From: Candidatus Regiella insecticola LSR1
GTDB lineage: Bacteria; Pseudomonadota; Gammaproteobacteria; Enterobacterales; Enterobacteriaceae
NCBI RefSeq assembly: GCF_000143625.1
Contig: NZ_GL379589.1
Span: 388,841-452,840, forward strand
Length of the DNA: 64,000 bases
Direction: 5' to 3'
Each line of letters starts with the position of its first letter. Position 1 is the first letter of the stretch. The notes under the pieces are model-generated. The model made no database searches, was not told the origin of the DNA, and saw only the letters and a program-made list of their open reading frames with translations. Positions 22,262 to 33,103 of the stretch are shown here, piece after piece. The position numbers and the translations under genes are program-made.

Positions 22262-23803
22262 ATGTTACTACCTTGGCTAATTCTTATTCCCTTTATTGGC
22301 GGTCTGCTCTGCTGGCAGTGTGAACGCTTCGGGACTAACGTGCCGCGCTGGATAGCGTTGTTCGCTATGGGGCTGACATTAGCACTGACGGTCTATTTAT
22401 TTTTACAGCCTACGGCAATATCAGTCTTCACTGAGGGGCTGACTGATACAGCAGACATACCTCAATGGCAAGCAGAATTTACCCTGCCCTGGATCCCGAG
22501 TTTTGGCATTGAGTTTCATTTAGCGCTTGATGGCCTGTCATGGTTAATGGTGATGCTAACGGGTTTGCTGGGTTTGTTAGCTATCCTTTGCTCTTGGTGT
22601 GAAATTCAGCGCAATCTCGGTTTTTTTCATCTCAATCTATTGTGGATCCTGGGCGCTGTTATCGGTGTCTTTCTGGCGATGGATCTCTTCTTGTTTTTTC
22701 TTTTTTGGGAAATGATGTTGGTGCCGATGTATTTCCTGATCGCGTTATGGGGGCATAAAGCATCGAGTGGCCAGAGCAGGATCACCACCGCGACGAAATT
22801 TTTTATTTATACCCAAGCCAGCGGCTTGATCATGCTGATTGCCATTATTGGTTTGGTGCTGGTGCATTACCAAACCACTGAGGTGTGGACGTTTAATTAC
22901 AACCTGTTACTACAAACACCGATGTCGCCGCAGATTGAATACCTACTGATGTTAGGATTTTTTATCGCTTTTGCGGTAAAAATGCCAGTGGTACCGTTAC
23001 ACGGTTGGTTGCCGGATGCACACAGCCAGGCACCGACAGCAGGCTCTGTCGATTTGGCGGGGATCTTACTCAAAACGGCGGCTTATGGTTTATTGCGCTT
23101 CGGTCTACCCTTATTCCCGCAGGCTTCTCATGATTTTTCCCCCATAGCGATGGGATTCGGTGTCATCGGTATTTTTTACGGCGCTTGGCTGGCATTTTGT
23201 CAAACAGATATTAAACGCCTTATTGCCTACACCAGTGTGTCGCATATGGGGTTTGTCTTAATTGCCATTTATAGCGGCAGTCAATTGGCATACCAAGGGG
23301 CTGTGATCCAAATGATTGCGCATGGTTTATCGGCGGCGGGGCTGTTTATCCTTTGCGGTCAATTGTATGAGCGTTTGCATACACGTGATATACGTCAAAT
23401 GGGCGGATTATGGTCGCGTATCCAATATCTACCGGCCTTATCACTGTTTTTTGCCATGGCAACCCTCGGTATACCGGGGACGGGTAACTTTGTTGGTGAA
23501 TTTATGATTTTATGCGGCAGTTTCCAAGTAGCGCCCTTGATCACGGTGATAGCCACTTTTGGCTTGGTATTTGCCAGTGTTTATTCTCTGGTGATGATCC
23601 AGCGCGCCTATTATGGCGAGGCGAAATCACCGCACGCCTTGCCGAGCATGACGATGCGAGAATTATCAATCATCTTATTATTGGTTACGCTGTTAATATT
23701 GCTCGGAATTTATCCACAGCCGATCCTCGATACCTCTGATGCTGTGATGACAAAAATCCAACAACGGTTTGCTGCCTCATCCATTTTAACCACAGGGCTG
23801 TGA
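22262..23803 (+). CDS. nuoM: NADH-quinone oxidoreductase subunit M
   Basis: The second antiporter-like proton pump, 513 residues. Landmarks are [22 protein letters not shown] with the key glutamate, [29 protein letters not shown] and the ending [12 protein letters not shown]. It follows a repeat-filled gap after nuoL instead of the tight spacing elsewhere in the operon. A weak AAGGGACA ribosome site lies before ATG 22262. Confidence 0.96.
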   Translation: MLLPWLILIPFIGGLLCWQCERFGTNVPRWIALFAMGLTLALTVYLFLQPTAISVFTEGLTDTADIPQWQAEFTLPWIPSFGIEFHLALDGLSWLMVMLTGLLGLLAILCSWCEIQRNLGFFHLNLLWILGAVIGVFLAMDLFLFFLFWEMMLVPMYFLIALWGHKASSGQSRITTATKFFIYTQASGLIMLIAIIGLVLVHYQTTEVWTFNYNLLLQTPMSPQIEYLLMLGFFIAFAVKMPVVPLHGWLPDAHSQAPTAGSVDLAGILLKTAAYGLLRFGLPLFPQASHDFSPIAMGFGVIGIFYGAWLAFCQTDIKRLIAYTSVSHMGFVLIAIYSGSQLAYQGAVIQMIAHGLSAAGLFILCGQLYERLHTRDIRQMGGLWSRIQYLPALSLFFAMATLGIPGTGNFVGEFMILCGSFQVAPLITVIATFGLVFASVYSLVMIQRAYYGEAKSPHALPSMTMRELSIILLLVTLLILLGIYPQPILDTSDAVMTKIQQRFAASSILTTGL

Positions 23804-23807
23804 TGCC

Positions 23808-25295
23808 ATGACAACCACTTTTGAGCTATCGACCGTAACACTATCGCTGATCTCAATGTTACCGCTGTTAATTATTGGTTTAATGACGGTGGTGATCATG
23901 CTCTCTATTGCCTGGCGCCGTCATCATTTTATTAACGCTACGCTAACCGTGATAGGGCTGGCTGCTGCGCTGATGTCGCTCTGCTTTGCTTGGCAAATGG
24001 AGATTTTGCAATACCTGCCACAGGATGTGACGGCATTAGTACGTTTCGATGGTTATTCGATGTTTTATACCGGACTGGTGCTCATAGCGAGTCTTGCTAC
24101 CACTATTTTTGCTTATCCTTGGCTAGTGGGGTACCCGGATAATCGTGAAGAATTTTATGTACTACTATTGATTGCCACCTTGGGCGGTATATTGCTGGTC
24201 AGCGCACATCATTTGGCTTCGTTATTTTTGGGAATTGAACTGATTTCTTTGCCGCTGTTTGGTCTCATTGGTTACGCTTATCGCCAACCTCGCGCATTAG
24301 AAGCAAGCATCAAATATATGTTGCTATCGGCGGTTGCGTCGTCGTTTCTGTTATTTGGTATGGCGCTGTTATACGCCGAATCGGGCAGCTTATCTTTTAG
24401 CGAATTGGGCAATAGCCTAAATGAGAGTACTGTGCATCGACCGCTGATCTTGGCGGGATTGGGCATGATGCTGGTGGGTTTATGTTTTAAATTATCGTTG
24501 GTTCCCTTTCAGCTTTGGACACCAGATATTTATCAGGGCGCGCCTGCACCGGTAGTCGTGTTTTTAGCGACGGCGAGTAAAATTGCCCTCTTTGCGGTCG
24601 TCATGCGTTTATTTCTTTATTCTTCCGCCACGCATGATGAAGTGATGGATATTTTGTTATCGATTATGGCGATGGGTTCGATTTTATTTGGTAATTTGAT
24701 GGCGCTCACGCAAAGCAATATCAAACGGCTACTGGGTTATTCTTCAATCGCCCATTTAGGATACCTGCTGATCACATTAATGCTGGTGAACCCCGAACCT
24801 TCATCGAGTATCGTTGGCATTTACCTGACAGGGTACTTACTGAGTAGCCTAGGTGCATTTGGTGTCATCAGCCTGATGTCTAGTCCATACCAAGGGGCGG
24901 ATGCCGAATCATTATTTGTCTACCGTGGTTTATTTTGGCACAAACCGATCCTGGCTGCGGTGATGACGGTGATGATGCTATCACTCGCCGGCATCCCACT
25001 TACCTTAGGTTTTATTGGTAAATTTTTGCTGATCACCTTAGGTGTCAGCGCACAGCTAGGGTGGCTAACTGGTGCGGTGGTATTAGGGAGCGCCATAGGC
25101 TTATATTATTACCTACGTGTCACCGTCAGCTTGTTTCTCAGTCCCTCGCAAAAATTCCCCCGCCACATCCCTCGTCATTGGGCCCTCACTGCCGCCGGTA
25201 TGGTGGTGTTAATTTGCACGCTATTAGTGCTGTTCTTTGGTATTTATCCCCAACCGTTAATGTCATTAATTCAATTTGCCCAGCCGATGCTGTGA
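23808..25295 (+). CDS. nuoN: NADH-quinone oxidoreductase subunit N
   Basis: The third antiporter-like pump, 495 residues. It has [42 protein letters not shown] and the C-terminal [17 protein letters not shown]. The N-terminus is about ten residues longer than in E. coli. It is the last gene of the operon, and an IS3 remnant begins 25 bases after the stop; I see no clear terminator. Confidence 0.96.
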   Translation: MTTTFELSTVTLSLISMLPLLIIGLMTVVIMLSIAWRRHHFINATLTVIGLAAALMSLCFAWQMEILQYLPQDVTALVRFDGYSMFYTGLVLIASLATTIFAYPWLVGYPDNREEFYVLLLIATLGGILLVSAHHLASLFLGIELISLPLFGLIGYAYRQPRALEASIKYMLLSAVASSFLLFGMALLYAESGSLSFSELGNSLNESTVHRPLILAGLGMMLVGLCFKLSLVPFQLWTPDIYQGAPAPVVVFLATASKIALFAVVMRLFLYSSATHDEVMDILLSIMAMGSILFGNLMALTQSNIKRLLGYSSIAHLGYLLITLMLVNPEPSSSIVGIYLTGYLLSSLGAFGVISLMSSPYQGADAESLFVYRGLFWHKPILAAVMTVMMLSLAGIPLTLGFIGKFLLITLGVSAQLGWLTGAVVLGSAIGLYYYLRVTVSLFLSPSQKFPRHIPRHWALTAAGMVVLICTLLVLFFGIYPQPLMSLIQFAQPML

Positions 25296-25319
25296 TGGTT
25301 TGCCAGCAGTTATATATAC

Positions 25320-25803
25320 CGGTAATTGTCAATGTAGTTGTCGCCCAGGATGTAAAATCCTAGGCTGCTTTTTTGGCGTCTGGTTTCACCTTTTTTTCTC
25401 TGGATTTTTGTGGATTTAAATGGACTTCTTTCACATACGGCCACTGACGGATTTGACCTGCCCAGCGTGTAGGGTTTGCAGCGCGTGCCTTTTCATACAC
25501 TGTGTTACGCTGAGCTAATAGGGCTTTATCAAGGCCTGCATGTCTTTGTGCAGGTGTGACAAATTCAATGGCACTGTGGCGATGTTCTTGATTATACCAG
25601 TGCACCACGTGTTCGACCCATGCGCGGGCGTCTTGCAGGTTGTCAAAAGGGTTAACCGGGTACTCAGGGCGATATTTTAGCGTCTTGAAGGCCGATTCAG
25701 AATAGGGATTGTCGTTGCTCAGGGAGGGTCGACTCAACGAAGTCGCTATTCCCAATGTTTCGAGCGTAAACAACAGGATAGCGCCTTTCATCGGGCTGCC
25801 GTT
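25320..25803 (-). mobile_element. IS3-family remnant, copy 2 (orfB 3' part only)
   Basis: Identical to the left 480 bases of copy 1 apart from rare changes. It contains the last 143 codons of orfB from MKGAILLFTLETLG to DAKKAA, then stops abruptly in AT-rich DNA at 25804. The other IS end is absent, so this is a fixed remnant. Only the last catalytic acid (YSESAFKTL) is left. Confidence 0.93.
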
Positions 25804-26059
25804 ATTTTTATTTTAAATATGAATTTAATTTTTTCGGCGAAGATTTTTAATTTAAAGCCAATAAATAGGATGTTATATCGATAAATCATTTTATTTATTG
25901 TTGTTTTAAAATTAACGTAAATCTACATTTTTTATTTATATTTTCGCTTGATTTTAAATGATAATTTTCATTGAATGAGCGGTTTTTGATATTTATAAGA
26001 TCAGATAATCTTTAATATTCTCTAGTAATACATATTGAAAATATGACAGAGAGAGTATT
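25804..26059. other. AT-rich upstream region of the SopB-like gene
   Basis: 256 bases with no gene, very rich in A and T. It abuts the truncated IS and presumably carries the promoter of the phosphatase gene. GAGAGAG about five bases before ATG 26060 may serve as a ribosome site. No regulator site is recognisable. Confidence 0.5.
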
Positions 26060-28754
26060 ATGAATATTTTAAGGAGTTTTATAAATTATATAAAAGTCGG
26101 GTTAGGAGTAAGTAACAGAATCAATGTTTATAGAGAAATGAAACCCATAGCGAATCATATTAATAGATTTGGTCTTCTGATGGGAGCTAAAAATTCTGGT
26201 TTGCATTTTACACCTGCACAGAAACATGAATTGTGTATGTTGAGATATAACCTTCTTCCTAGGATTCATGCTTTGGATAAATTTATAGATATAAGTAATG
26301 AAAAAATTAATTTTAATTTTGATAATGATATTGAGAAGCATAATAAGCATATTGACATAATAAGAGAAGTTGAAAAATTTAAAGAAAATATTACTAAAGA
26401 ATTAATGCGTATAACTAAACCGACTAAGCCTCCTAGATTATCAAAACAAGCTGGTCAGGATTTAGAAAAAACACCAGTGTCACTTCCGTGTTCTCAATCT
26501 GAACACGACATAATGGACACTGTTGGTGATATGCAAGAACTAAGAGCATTTTTAAGAGAAAATATCGCCAATCTTGAAGAAAATATTAAAGAAAAAGAAA
26601 TAGTTAATTTAAAAAATAATTATAATAATAGCAGTAAGGCTAGCTCATTTTTGTTTAACAAGCTAAAAAAATCAATAGATTCTGATCGGAAAAAAATAGA
26701 AACGTTTAATGTAGAAATAGACAAACTAGATACGAAATTTGAAGTTTATTGTAATAAAAATGAAGCAGTTTTGGATAGGATTTATGAGCGTAAAAATAAG
26801 TGTCAAGTAGGTAACACAATAAAACAACTCAGAGAGGATTTGTTGGCTGTCGCAGAATTAGTATCAGCAGAACGTGGTTTTTCTTTAGAGAGTATGCCTA
26901 AGGCTCCAAATTTGGTTGGCTCAGACGAAGATATTGAGAGTCTGATTAACTTTAAAAACAATATTATTGATTTTATTTCAATGGATATTTTTTCTAAAGA
27001 AGAAATTAAAACTAAACCTACACAAGGACCCCTTGCTGTTGTAAATGCAAACTTAGAAAAAGCAAAGGATATCTATGAAAGCGCATTTAATAAAATTAAG
27101 ACGGATAAATTAAATAGAACGAATAATGGTAAAAATTGGGAAACAATAATTTCCCCTTTCGTTCATAAATTGAATACTTTTATTAGTAAACACATTCCAG
27201 TACAAGCATTAAGATTATCACCTACTGAACCTACTGATAATACTTTTGGTCAAAATGTTGGCAGTACAGCAACAAAAAGCAAACATGTCACTAATGCCTG
27301 GCTTTCTGAATTTTCTGTAGCTGGTAAAGTGCTTTCTAGATTGTTCCGCCATGGCGCTTTGAGTGCATCCGGCTTGAAATTAGGCAGTAAAGAAAGAGAA
27401 GAAGCGAATATAGCGCGGGGTAAAGAACTCCTTACTGCGATGTTATTGGCTGATCCAAAAAAATTAGAAATAGCACGTAGTGGTAAGGTTGCAAAATTAC
27501 GAATTACTTCAACCAGTTTAATGACACCTGCCAATGTGAAGGTGCCTGGATTTAAGAGTCGTGAACGAATTCTACTCGAGGAGCAAAATGCTGTTTGGGA
27601 ATATTTGTCTTCTGAGCCTGAGATTACATTAACCATTGTTGATGCCAACGGGCAGTCGCAAGACGTTAGAGTTGACGCAGATATTGCAGCATTTAGCGTA
27701 GGTGTAAATCCTCTTGCACGAGGTTGGCCAAAGCTTGGACAGAATTTTTCTGATCAATGTAATGAAAAGGCTGCTCTCAAATTGCTGGGTAAACTTGAAC
27801 ACCCTGGTATTGGTGGTTGGGTTGAAGAATATTTAGAAGGGTCAAAGATAACTAACCGTGAAAAAGTAATAAAATTGGCGATTGAACTTAAAATGGCACT
27901 ACGGAATAAAGAATATCATCAATCTAACGGAGACCCTTATAGAATCCCAGCGCTTATTGCTATCCTGTCGCAAGAAATTGGCTTAGCTCCTCCTTGCGTG
28001 AACTGTAAAAGTGGTAAAGATAGAACGGCTTTCGCTGTTTCGAGAATAGCTGAATGGCGAGCTAAAGAATATATGAATCTTCAACCCGGAGAGGAAGACT
28101 CAGATATTCGTGGGCTTTTAATGGCAGACCCTGGTAGTGGGAAAATTCAGGAATGGAACACTGGTCACAGGGGGGAATAAAGCGGTAACGAAAAACAAAT
28201 TTACGCTCCGTCGCCTGGCTGAATTGTTCATTGGGGGGGAAGGAATGAGAGAATATATTGGAAACCCTAATGTTTTAGATGTTGTTGTCGGGGATGCAGA
28301 GAAGGCATCTAAAGATAAAAAGAAAAAATCAGAACCGCTTGAACTTAATCCCATACCACTTCAAGGCTCTGTAGTGTCTCAAAGACTTGTAGCATCTATG
28401 CCAAGTCTTCAAGAGCTAATGTTACGTGGAGTATCTAGCCATTATGACAATTCAATTTATGAGTCATTCCGAGGCTCTGAATACGGGGATGGAGAGCCAG
28501 GCCAAAGCTCTAGCGCTAGTTCAGCTAGCAATTCACTTTATGAGTCATTCCCAGGCTCTGAAGATGAGGATGGAAAGCCAGGTGATCAAAAAGTAATGTC
28601 ACGCAGAGGATTTAGCAATGGTTTAGGTGGTTTAACTAAAAGCCCACATGAAGGACCGTATTATGAAACCATACCAGATGCTCGTCCCATTAAAGGAGAA
28701 GTTGTTGCTAGCTTTGTAGAGAATCACTACATGGCCACTCCCAGAGTACACTAA
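26060..28754 (+). pseudogene. SopB/IpgD-type phosphoinositide phosphatase, one-base frameshift
   Basis: The first frame (706 residues) ends with the family catalytic domain: AFSVGVNPLARGWPKLG, GGWVEEYL, then the CX5R loop NCKSGKDRT with Cys649 and Arg655, and IQEWNTG. In Salmonella SopB the sequence after NTG is GAGNKVM. Here a run of six G at about 28172 shifts the frame to a stop, and GNKAVTKNKF continues in the next frame to 28754. One G fewer would give an 897-residue protein. SopB and IpgD are type III effectors that dephosphorylate host inositol phospholipids. The N-terminal 420 residues are Lys/Asn-rich and largely helical, longer than in SopB (561 residues). The tail holds Tyr motifs in tandem repeats. 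No signal peptide is seen. Confidence 0.85.
28448..28583 (+). repeat. 81-bp tandem repeat in the SopB-like tail
   Basis: Two units of 81 bp, the second partial. They encode NSIYESFRGSEYGDGEPG and NSLYESFPGSEDEDGKPG, separated by a Ser/Ala linker. The period is a multiple of three, so copy-number change would keep frame. A third Tyr motif, GPYYETIPDARP, follows. Confidence 0.85.
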
Positions 28755-28790
28755 AAACCGGTAGTTAAAATCTGTACTAAAAATAACCTC

Positions 28791-28832
28791 AGCGCCTTGG
28801 AAAATAAAAACCATCACCAAGGCGCTTTTTTA
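28791..28832. terminator. Intrinsic terminator after the SopB-like gene
   Basis: The stem AGCGCCTTGG / CCAAGGCGCT is a perfect ten base pairs with a 16-base loop, followed by TTTTTTATT. It lies between the converging effector gene and dnaQ. It should end the plus-strand transcript; the minus side has no T run. Confidence 0.85.
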
Positions 28833-28835
28833 TTG

Positions 28836-29564
28836 TTATGCTTGCCACAAGCACTTTCCCTTTTTCACCATCCCCTCTAGCAGCGCCTGGTGCGTTGCTA
28901 ATTCATCGGCATTGGCATAAATAATTTTTAGCGCTGAGGTCGGGCGCACAATGGGTTTAATTTCTTCTTTATTATTTTGCTGCTGCTGATCGGTTTCCAT
29001 CGAAAAAGAGAGCGAAGTTTGCCCCCCTGTCATTGCCAGATAAACTTCCGCTAAAATCTCGGCATCGAGTAACGCGCCGTGCAACGTCCGTTTACTGTTA
29101 TCGATATGATAACGATCACATAACGCATTTAAATTATTACGTTTGCCGGGGAACAACTGTCGCGCCAACAATAAACTATCGGTGATCGTGCAAAAGGTTT
29201 CAATCTTAGCGCTATTTTGCTCTAGTAAACGAAATTCATAATCTAAGAAGCCAATATCAAAGGAGGCATTATGGATGATTAAATCCGCTCCCCGAATAAA
29301 ATCGAGGAATGTTTTGGCTGTATCGGCAAAGGTGGGTTTATCTGCTAAAAATTCGTCACTAATACCATGAATCGCATAGGCTTCGGGATCAACCAGTCGA
29401 TCGGGTTTCAAATAGACATGAAAATGATTACCGGTTAAACGCCGATTCACCATCTCAACCGCCCCGATTTCAATAACCCGGTGGCCTTGATAGTGAGCCC
29501 CTACTTTGTTGAGCCCTGTGGTTTCAGTATCCAAAACAATTTGTCGTCTTGTTGCCGTGTTCAT
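28836..29564 (-). CDS. dnaQ: DNA polymerase III epsilon subunit (proofreading exonuclease)
   Basis: A 242-residue 3'-5' exonuclease of the replicase core. The Exo I motif has Asp12 and Glu14 in VLDTETTGL, Exo II is [12 protein letters not shown] and Exo III is [15 protein letters not shown]. The C-terminal tail that binds the alpha subunit is present, with a Gln-rich linker. It is divergent from rnhA as in E. coli, with 48 bases between starts. Confidence 0.97.
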   Translation of the reverse strand: MNTATRRQIVLDTETTGLNKVGAHYQGHRVIEIGAVEMVNRRLTGNHFHVYLKPDRLVDPEAYAIHGISDEFLADKPTFADTAKTFLDFIRGADLIIHNASFDIGFLDYEFRLLEQNSAKIETFCTITDSLLLARQLFPGKRNNLNALCDRYHIDNSKRTLHGALLDAEILAEVYLAMTGGQTSLSFSMETDQQQQNNKEEIKPIVRPTSALKIIYANADELATHQALLEGMVKKGKCLWQA

Positions 29565-29612
29565 TGTGTTCGCTTATGTCAGAATTGGGATTTTAATGAA
29601 GAGTCTATCAGA

Positions 29613-30098
29613 ATGCATAAACAGGTAGAAATTTTCACTGATGGCTCATGTTTGGGTAATCCCGGACCGGGAGGATATGGTGCTATTTTGCGCTATAAAC
29701 AGCATGAAAAAATCCTCAGTGATGGCTATTATTTAACCACTAATAACCGTATGGAACTTATGGCGGCGATTATTGCGCTCGAAGCGCTGACATCACCTTG
29801 TCAAGTCAGGCTCAGTAGTGACAGTCAATATGTTCGTCAAGGGATTAGTGAGTGGATCCATAACTGGAAAAAACGTGGCTGGAAAACCACTCAACGCACG
29901 CCGGTAAAAAATGCCGATTTATGGCAGCGTTTAGATGGCGTGATCCAAAACCATCAAGTGACCTGGCTATGGGTGAAAGGTCATGCAGGTCATCTTGAAA
30001 ATGAACGCTGTGATCAATTAGCACGAATAGCTGCCAACAACCCAAGCCAAAAGGACGTCGGTTATGAGGCTTCATCCCTGTCAGACCAAGGCGCCTGA
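29613..30098 (+). CDS. rnhA: Ribonuclease HI
   Basis: Cleaves the RNA strand of RNA-DNA hybrids. The 161 residues keep Asp10, Glu48, Asp70, His124 and Asp134 at E. coli numbering, in FTDGSC, NRMELM, SSDSQYV, KGHAGH and ERCDQLA. The C-terminal tail is a few residues longer than in E. coli. The start at 29613 gives [12 protein letters not shown]; the upstream in-frame extension overlaps dnaQ and is not real. Confidence 0.97.
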   Translation: MHKQVEIFTDGSCLGNPGPGGYGAILRYKQHEKILSDGYYLTTNNRMELMAAIIALEALTSPCQVRLSSDSQYVRQGISEWIHNWKKRGWKTTQRTPVKNADLWQRLDGVIQNHQVTWLWVKGHAGHLENERCDQLARIAANNPSQKDVGYEASSLSDQGA

Positions 30099-30101
30099 CG
30101 A

Positions 30102-30137
30102 TATAAGCTGAATCAAAGTGTGCTGATTCAGCTATAG
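30102..30137. terminator. Hairpin between convergent rnhA and yafS
   Basis: AGCTGAATCA and TGATTCAGCT form a perfect ten-bp stem around AAGTGTGC-like loop sequence. It belongs to the same short hairpin family as 2840-2870 and 8617-8657. The T tract is poor, so termination is plausible but unproven; it overlaps the yafS 3' end. Confidence 0.5.
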
Positions 30138-30841
30138 TTCTTGGTCACACCCACGGCACGGTTAAAGCAGGGCTTTCTTGTGGCAAATTTGATTGGCATC
30201 AACGTTAATGGCAACGTACGTTTACGTGCAATGGTCAGGCTAATACAACCCAGCGCGGTAAGATGAGTATTCATAGCACTTCCGCCGCCTCTCTTATGCC
30301 AGGGTAATACGTGAAAATGAGATTGATGCATCACCTGGTAATCGAGCAAATTAAGCCAATCAAGTATACGTATTCGGGTAAACATTCTGCTGACATAAGG
30401 TTCACGATGGCGTAATAGCGGTAATAATTTTCCCACTCCTAATAAACTTAGCGGATTGAAGTGAGTGGTGACTAACCAGCCGTCGTCGGTTAATATTCGA
30501 TCAACTTCACGTAAAATACGATGAGGATCCGTCCCGTAGGCTAAAGTATGTAAAAGTAGACAAACATCCACTGATTTTTCGGCAAAAGGGAGTTGATAAG
30601 GGCTAGCGAGCACTTGTGTATTGTAACCTTGTTCAACAGCACTCACTTGGTGACTGATGCTACACTGATCACTGGCGATTTCAGCACTGAGATGACCTAT
30701 CTTGAGTAAATGAAAACCAAAAAATTTTGACCACCAGGGCTGCATTGCCTCTTCAATAGCAGCCCGATAATACTCTCCCCAAGGGAGTTCGCTCCAAGAT
30801 GTGGGCGCATGAGTCTTCAGGTATAATTGCGCAGGTTTCAT
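30128..30841 (-). CDS. yafS: SAM-dependent methyltransferase YafS
   Basis: A class I methyltransferase of 237 residues, substrate unknown. The post-I region ASPYQLPFAEKSVDVCLLLHTLAYGTD and REVDRILTDDGWLV are typical of the Methyltransf_11 fold. The usual glycine-rich motif I is replaced by a weak segment around ISHQVSAVEQGYN, as in E. coli YafS. It keeps the E. coli order between gloB and rnhA, divergent from gloB. Confidence 0.9.
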   Translation of the reverse strand: MKPAQLYLKTHAPTSWSELPWGEYYRAAIEEAMQPWWSKFFGFHLLKIGHLSAEIASDQCSISHQVSAVEQGYNTQVLASPYQLPFAEKSVDVCLLLHTLAYGTDPHRILREVDRILTDDGWLVTTHFNPLSLLGVGKLLPLLRHREPYVSRMFTRIRILDWLNLLDYQVMHQSHFHVLPWHKRGGGSAMNTHLTALGCISLTIARKRTLPLTLMPIKFATRKPCFNRAVGVTKNYS

Positions 30842-30884
30842 GTTTTATTATCTTCATATTTGAATGGTTGAGCATAGGTATCGG

Positions 30885-31640
30885 ATGAATCTGATCAGTA
30901 TTCCAGCATTACAAGATAATTACATTTGGTTATTAATAGACGAACAAGATCATTGCATTATTGTCGATCCTGGAGAAGCGTCTCCCGTTTTAGCCATCTT
31001 AAATAAACGACATCTCATTGTGGATGCCATTTTATTAACTCATCATCATCAGGATCATCTCGATGGTGTTCCTGAATTGCTAAAACATTTTCCACAGATA
31101 CCTGTTTACGGGCCGCGAGAAACAGAAAAAAAAGGTGCAACCAAGCTAATAGAAGAGGGCGATGATTTGATTATTGGTCGTCAAAATTTTTCGGTTATCG
31201 CTGTTCCGGGGCATACATTGGGTCATATTGCATACTACAATGCGCCTTATCTTTTTTGTGGAGACACGCTATTTTCTGCCGGTTGTGGCCGGTTATTTGA
31301 AGGTACCGGCGATCAAATGTATAGATCATTGCAAAAAATTATGCAATTGCCTGACGATACCTTAATTTGTGGTGGCCACGAATATACGCTCTCCAATTTA
31401 GCCTTTGCTCGTTCAATTTTAGCGGAAGATAAAAAAATTGAAGCCTATCAAAAAAAAGTAATGCAATTACGGGCAGAAAAACAACCTAGCCTACCGACAA
31501 CTTTGCAATGGGAACGTGAGATCAATATTTTTTTACGTTGTGATGAGATTGAGCTACAAAAAAGAGTTCTGGGGGGAAAATCCTTAACTTCTCTTTCTTT
31601 AGTTTTCTCTGCTTTACGGATGATGAAAGATCGTTTTTAA
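30885..31640 (+). CDS. gloB: Hydroxyacylglutathione hydrolase (glyoxalase II)
   Basis: Hydrolyses S-lactoylglutathione in methylglyoxal detoxification. The 251 residues show the metallo-beta-lactamase binuclear motif [10 protein letters not shown] with His53, His55, Asp57 and His58, then [30 protein letters not shown] and [14 protein letters not shown] at 30885 ([13 protein letters not shown]) matches the family; an earlier GTG-type start would add seven residues. Confidence 0.97.
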   Translation: MNLISIPALQDNYIWLLIDEQDHCIIVDPGEASPVLAILNKRHLIVDAILLTHHHQDHLDGVPELLKHFPQIPVYGPRETEKKGATKLIEEGDDLIIGRQNFSVIAVPGHTLGHIAYYNAPYLFCGDTLFSAGCGRLFEGTGDQMYRSLQKIMQLPDDTLICGGHEYTLSNLAFARSILAEDKKIEAYQKKVMQLRAEKQPSLPTTLQWEREINIFLRCDEIELQKRVLGGKSLTSLSLVFSALRMMKDRF

Positions 31641-31727
31641 AGCTTTTAGTTGTTTTATTTGTCAGATCAAAGTATTATCGCTCATCTTTTAACCAGGAAA
31701 GATGAGAGTAACAGAGATATATAATAG

Positions 31728-33014
31728 ATGAAGACTAAAGCGATATTTCTCGCCTCGGTCTTGCTGGTGGGCTGTCAAACATCAAAATTAGGTACACAGC
31801 TCCCCATACAGCATGCACAGAGTTTGTCTTCGGCAAGTGTAGAAAACGAAGCAAGAAAATACATAGATAGCAATCAAGAGAAATTGGGACGGTTAACGAA
31901 AGGTAAAGATAGCCTCTCGCAACCTAATCTGTGGCACTTTGTTAGTAGCGAGCTGAAGATGAAGTTTCAGGATAACAGCCTGATCCGTGAACAAAAAATA
32001 AAATATTTAAAAAATAAGAGTGATCTCCACCATGTTATAGCACGAGCTAACCCGTACATGTACCTGATTGTATCTGAGATCCAAAGGCGTAGTATGCCGA
32101 TGGAATTGATACTGGTGCCCATAGTGGAGAGTGCTTTTGACCCCAGTGCAACTTCTGGAGCCGGTGCCGCCGGGTTGTGGCAGTTCGTGCCTAGTACTGG
32201 CTTGCATTATGGCTTAAAACAAAATCGATGGTATGACGGTCGCCTGGATATTGTGGCGTCTACTAAAGCAGCGCTTGACTTAATGGAGAATTTAAATCGC
32301 AGGTTTGATGGTGATTGGTTGTTGACGCTCGCGGCGTACAATAGTGGTGCAGGGCGAGTTAATAAAGCGATAAGCGCTAATAGACGACAAGGTAAATCAA
32401 CGAATTTTTGGGAATTATCTTTGCCACGTGAAACCTCTATTTACGTGCCAAAAATGCTCGCTTTGAGTCATATTATCAAAAATCACAAACAGCATAACTT
32501 TAAATTACCTAATACCGATAAAAGACATGGGTTAGCCCGTGTGGATATTGGGCGCCAGATGAAACTCAGTCGAGTTGCTGAGATGTCTGGTTTGTCGTTA
32601 GCTCAGTTGAAATTTTATAATGCTGGCTATAAATTAGATGTAACAGCGCCTAACGGCCCTCATTACATCGTGCTGCCTGAAGATAATGCTAGGCATTTTA
32701 AAAATTCACTCGCCGAGGCTAAATTTATGGTGCCTCAGCCTGCGCGATTGGTGAAAAATAATCCTAATGCAGAGTCAGTTTTACAATATAAAGTACGCCA
32801 AGGGGACACTTTATCTACGATAGCCAAGCGTTTTAATATCGATCCATATGATTTGCAAAATTGGAATAACTTAACTACGTCAGATTTTTTGAAAGTTGGC
32901 CAAACTTTAAAAACAGGCAGCAGGCAGGTAGGAGAAGATAATATACCCAATGAATTTCGAGTTACGGCAAGGAGGCCATCAATCGAATCCCAGGAGTGTA
33001 CAAATAGTACATGA
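31728..33014 (+). CDS. mltD: Membrane-bound lytic transglycosylase D, second LysM lost
   Basis: A lipoprotein (lipobox LLVGC, Cys16) that cleaves peptidoglycan glycan strands. The SLT domain has catalytic Glu134 in PIVESAFDPSATSGAGAAGLW and AAYNSGAGRV. One LysM domain (YKVRQGDTLSTIAKRFNIDP) is at about 352-395. E. coli MltD has 452 residues and two LysM domains. Here the frame enters a palindromic repeat after QVGED, and the last 24 residues ([17 protein letters not shown]...) are repeat-encoded. Binding to peptidoglycan may be weaker, but catalysis should survive. Confidence 0.92.
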   Translation: MKTKAIFLASVLLVGCQTSKLGTQLPIQHAQSLSSASVENEARKYIDSNQEKLGRLTKGKDSLSQPNLWHFVSSELKMKFQDNSLIREQKIKYLKNKSDLHHVIARANPYMYLIVSEIQRRSMPMELILVPIVESAFDPSATSGAGAAGLWQFVPSTGLHYGLKQNRWYDGRLDIVASTKAALDLMENLNRRFDGDWLLTLAAYNSGAGRVNKAISANRRQGKSTNFWELSLPRETSIYVPKMLALSHIIKNHKQHNFKLPNTDKRHGLARVDIGRQMKLSRVAEMSGLSLAQLKFYNAGYKLDVTAPNGPHYIVLPEDNARHFKNSLAEAKFMVPQPARLVKNNPNAESVLQYKVRQGDTLSTIAKRFNIDPYDLQNWNNLTTSDFLKVGQTLKTGSRQVGEDNIPNEFRVTARRPSIESQECTNST

Positions 33015-33070
33015 CAGAGGAGGATAAGTGATCGTTGCCAACGCCGTCTTAACTTGAAAGGCGAAGGATA
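32942..33070. repeat. Palindromic repeat truncating mltD, copy 10
   Basis: Starts TATACCCAATGAATTTCGAG and ends CTTAACTTGAAAGGCGAAGG. The left part is translated as the MltD C-terminus, and the mltD stop at 33012-33014 lies inside it. The core differs from the CGACCGACCG core of other copies. Confidence 0.85.
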
Positions 33071-33103
33071 GAATAGATATGAGCGATGGAATAGACAATT
33101 AGC

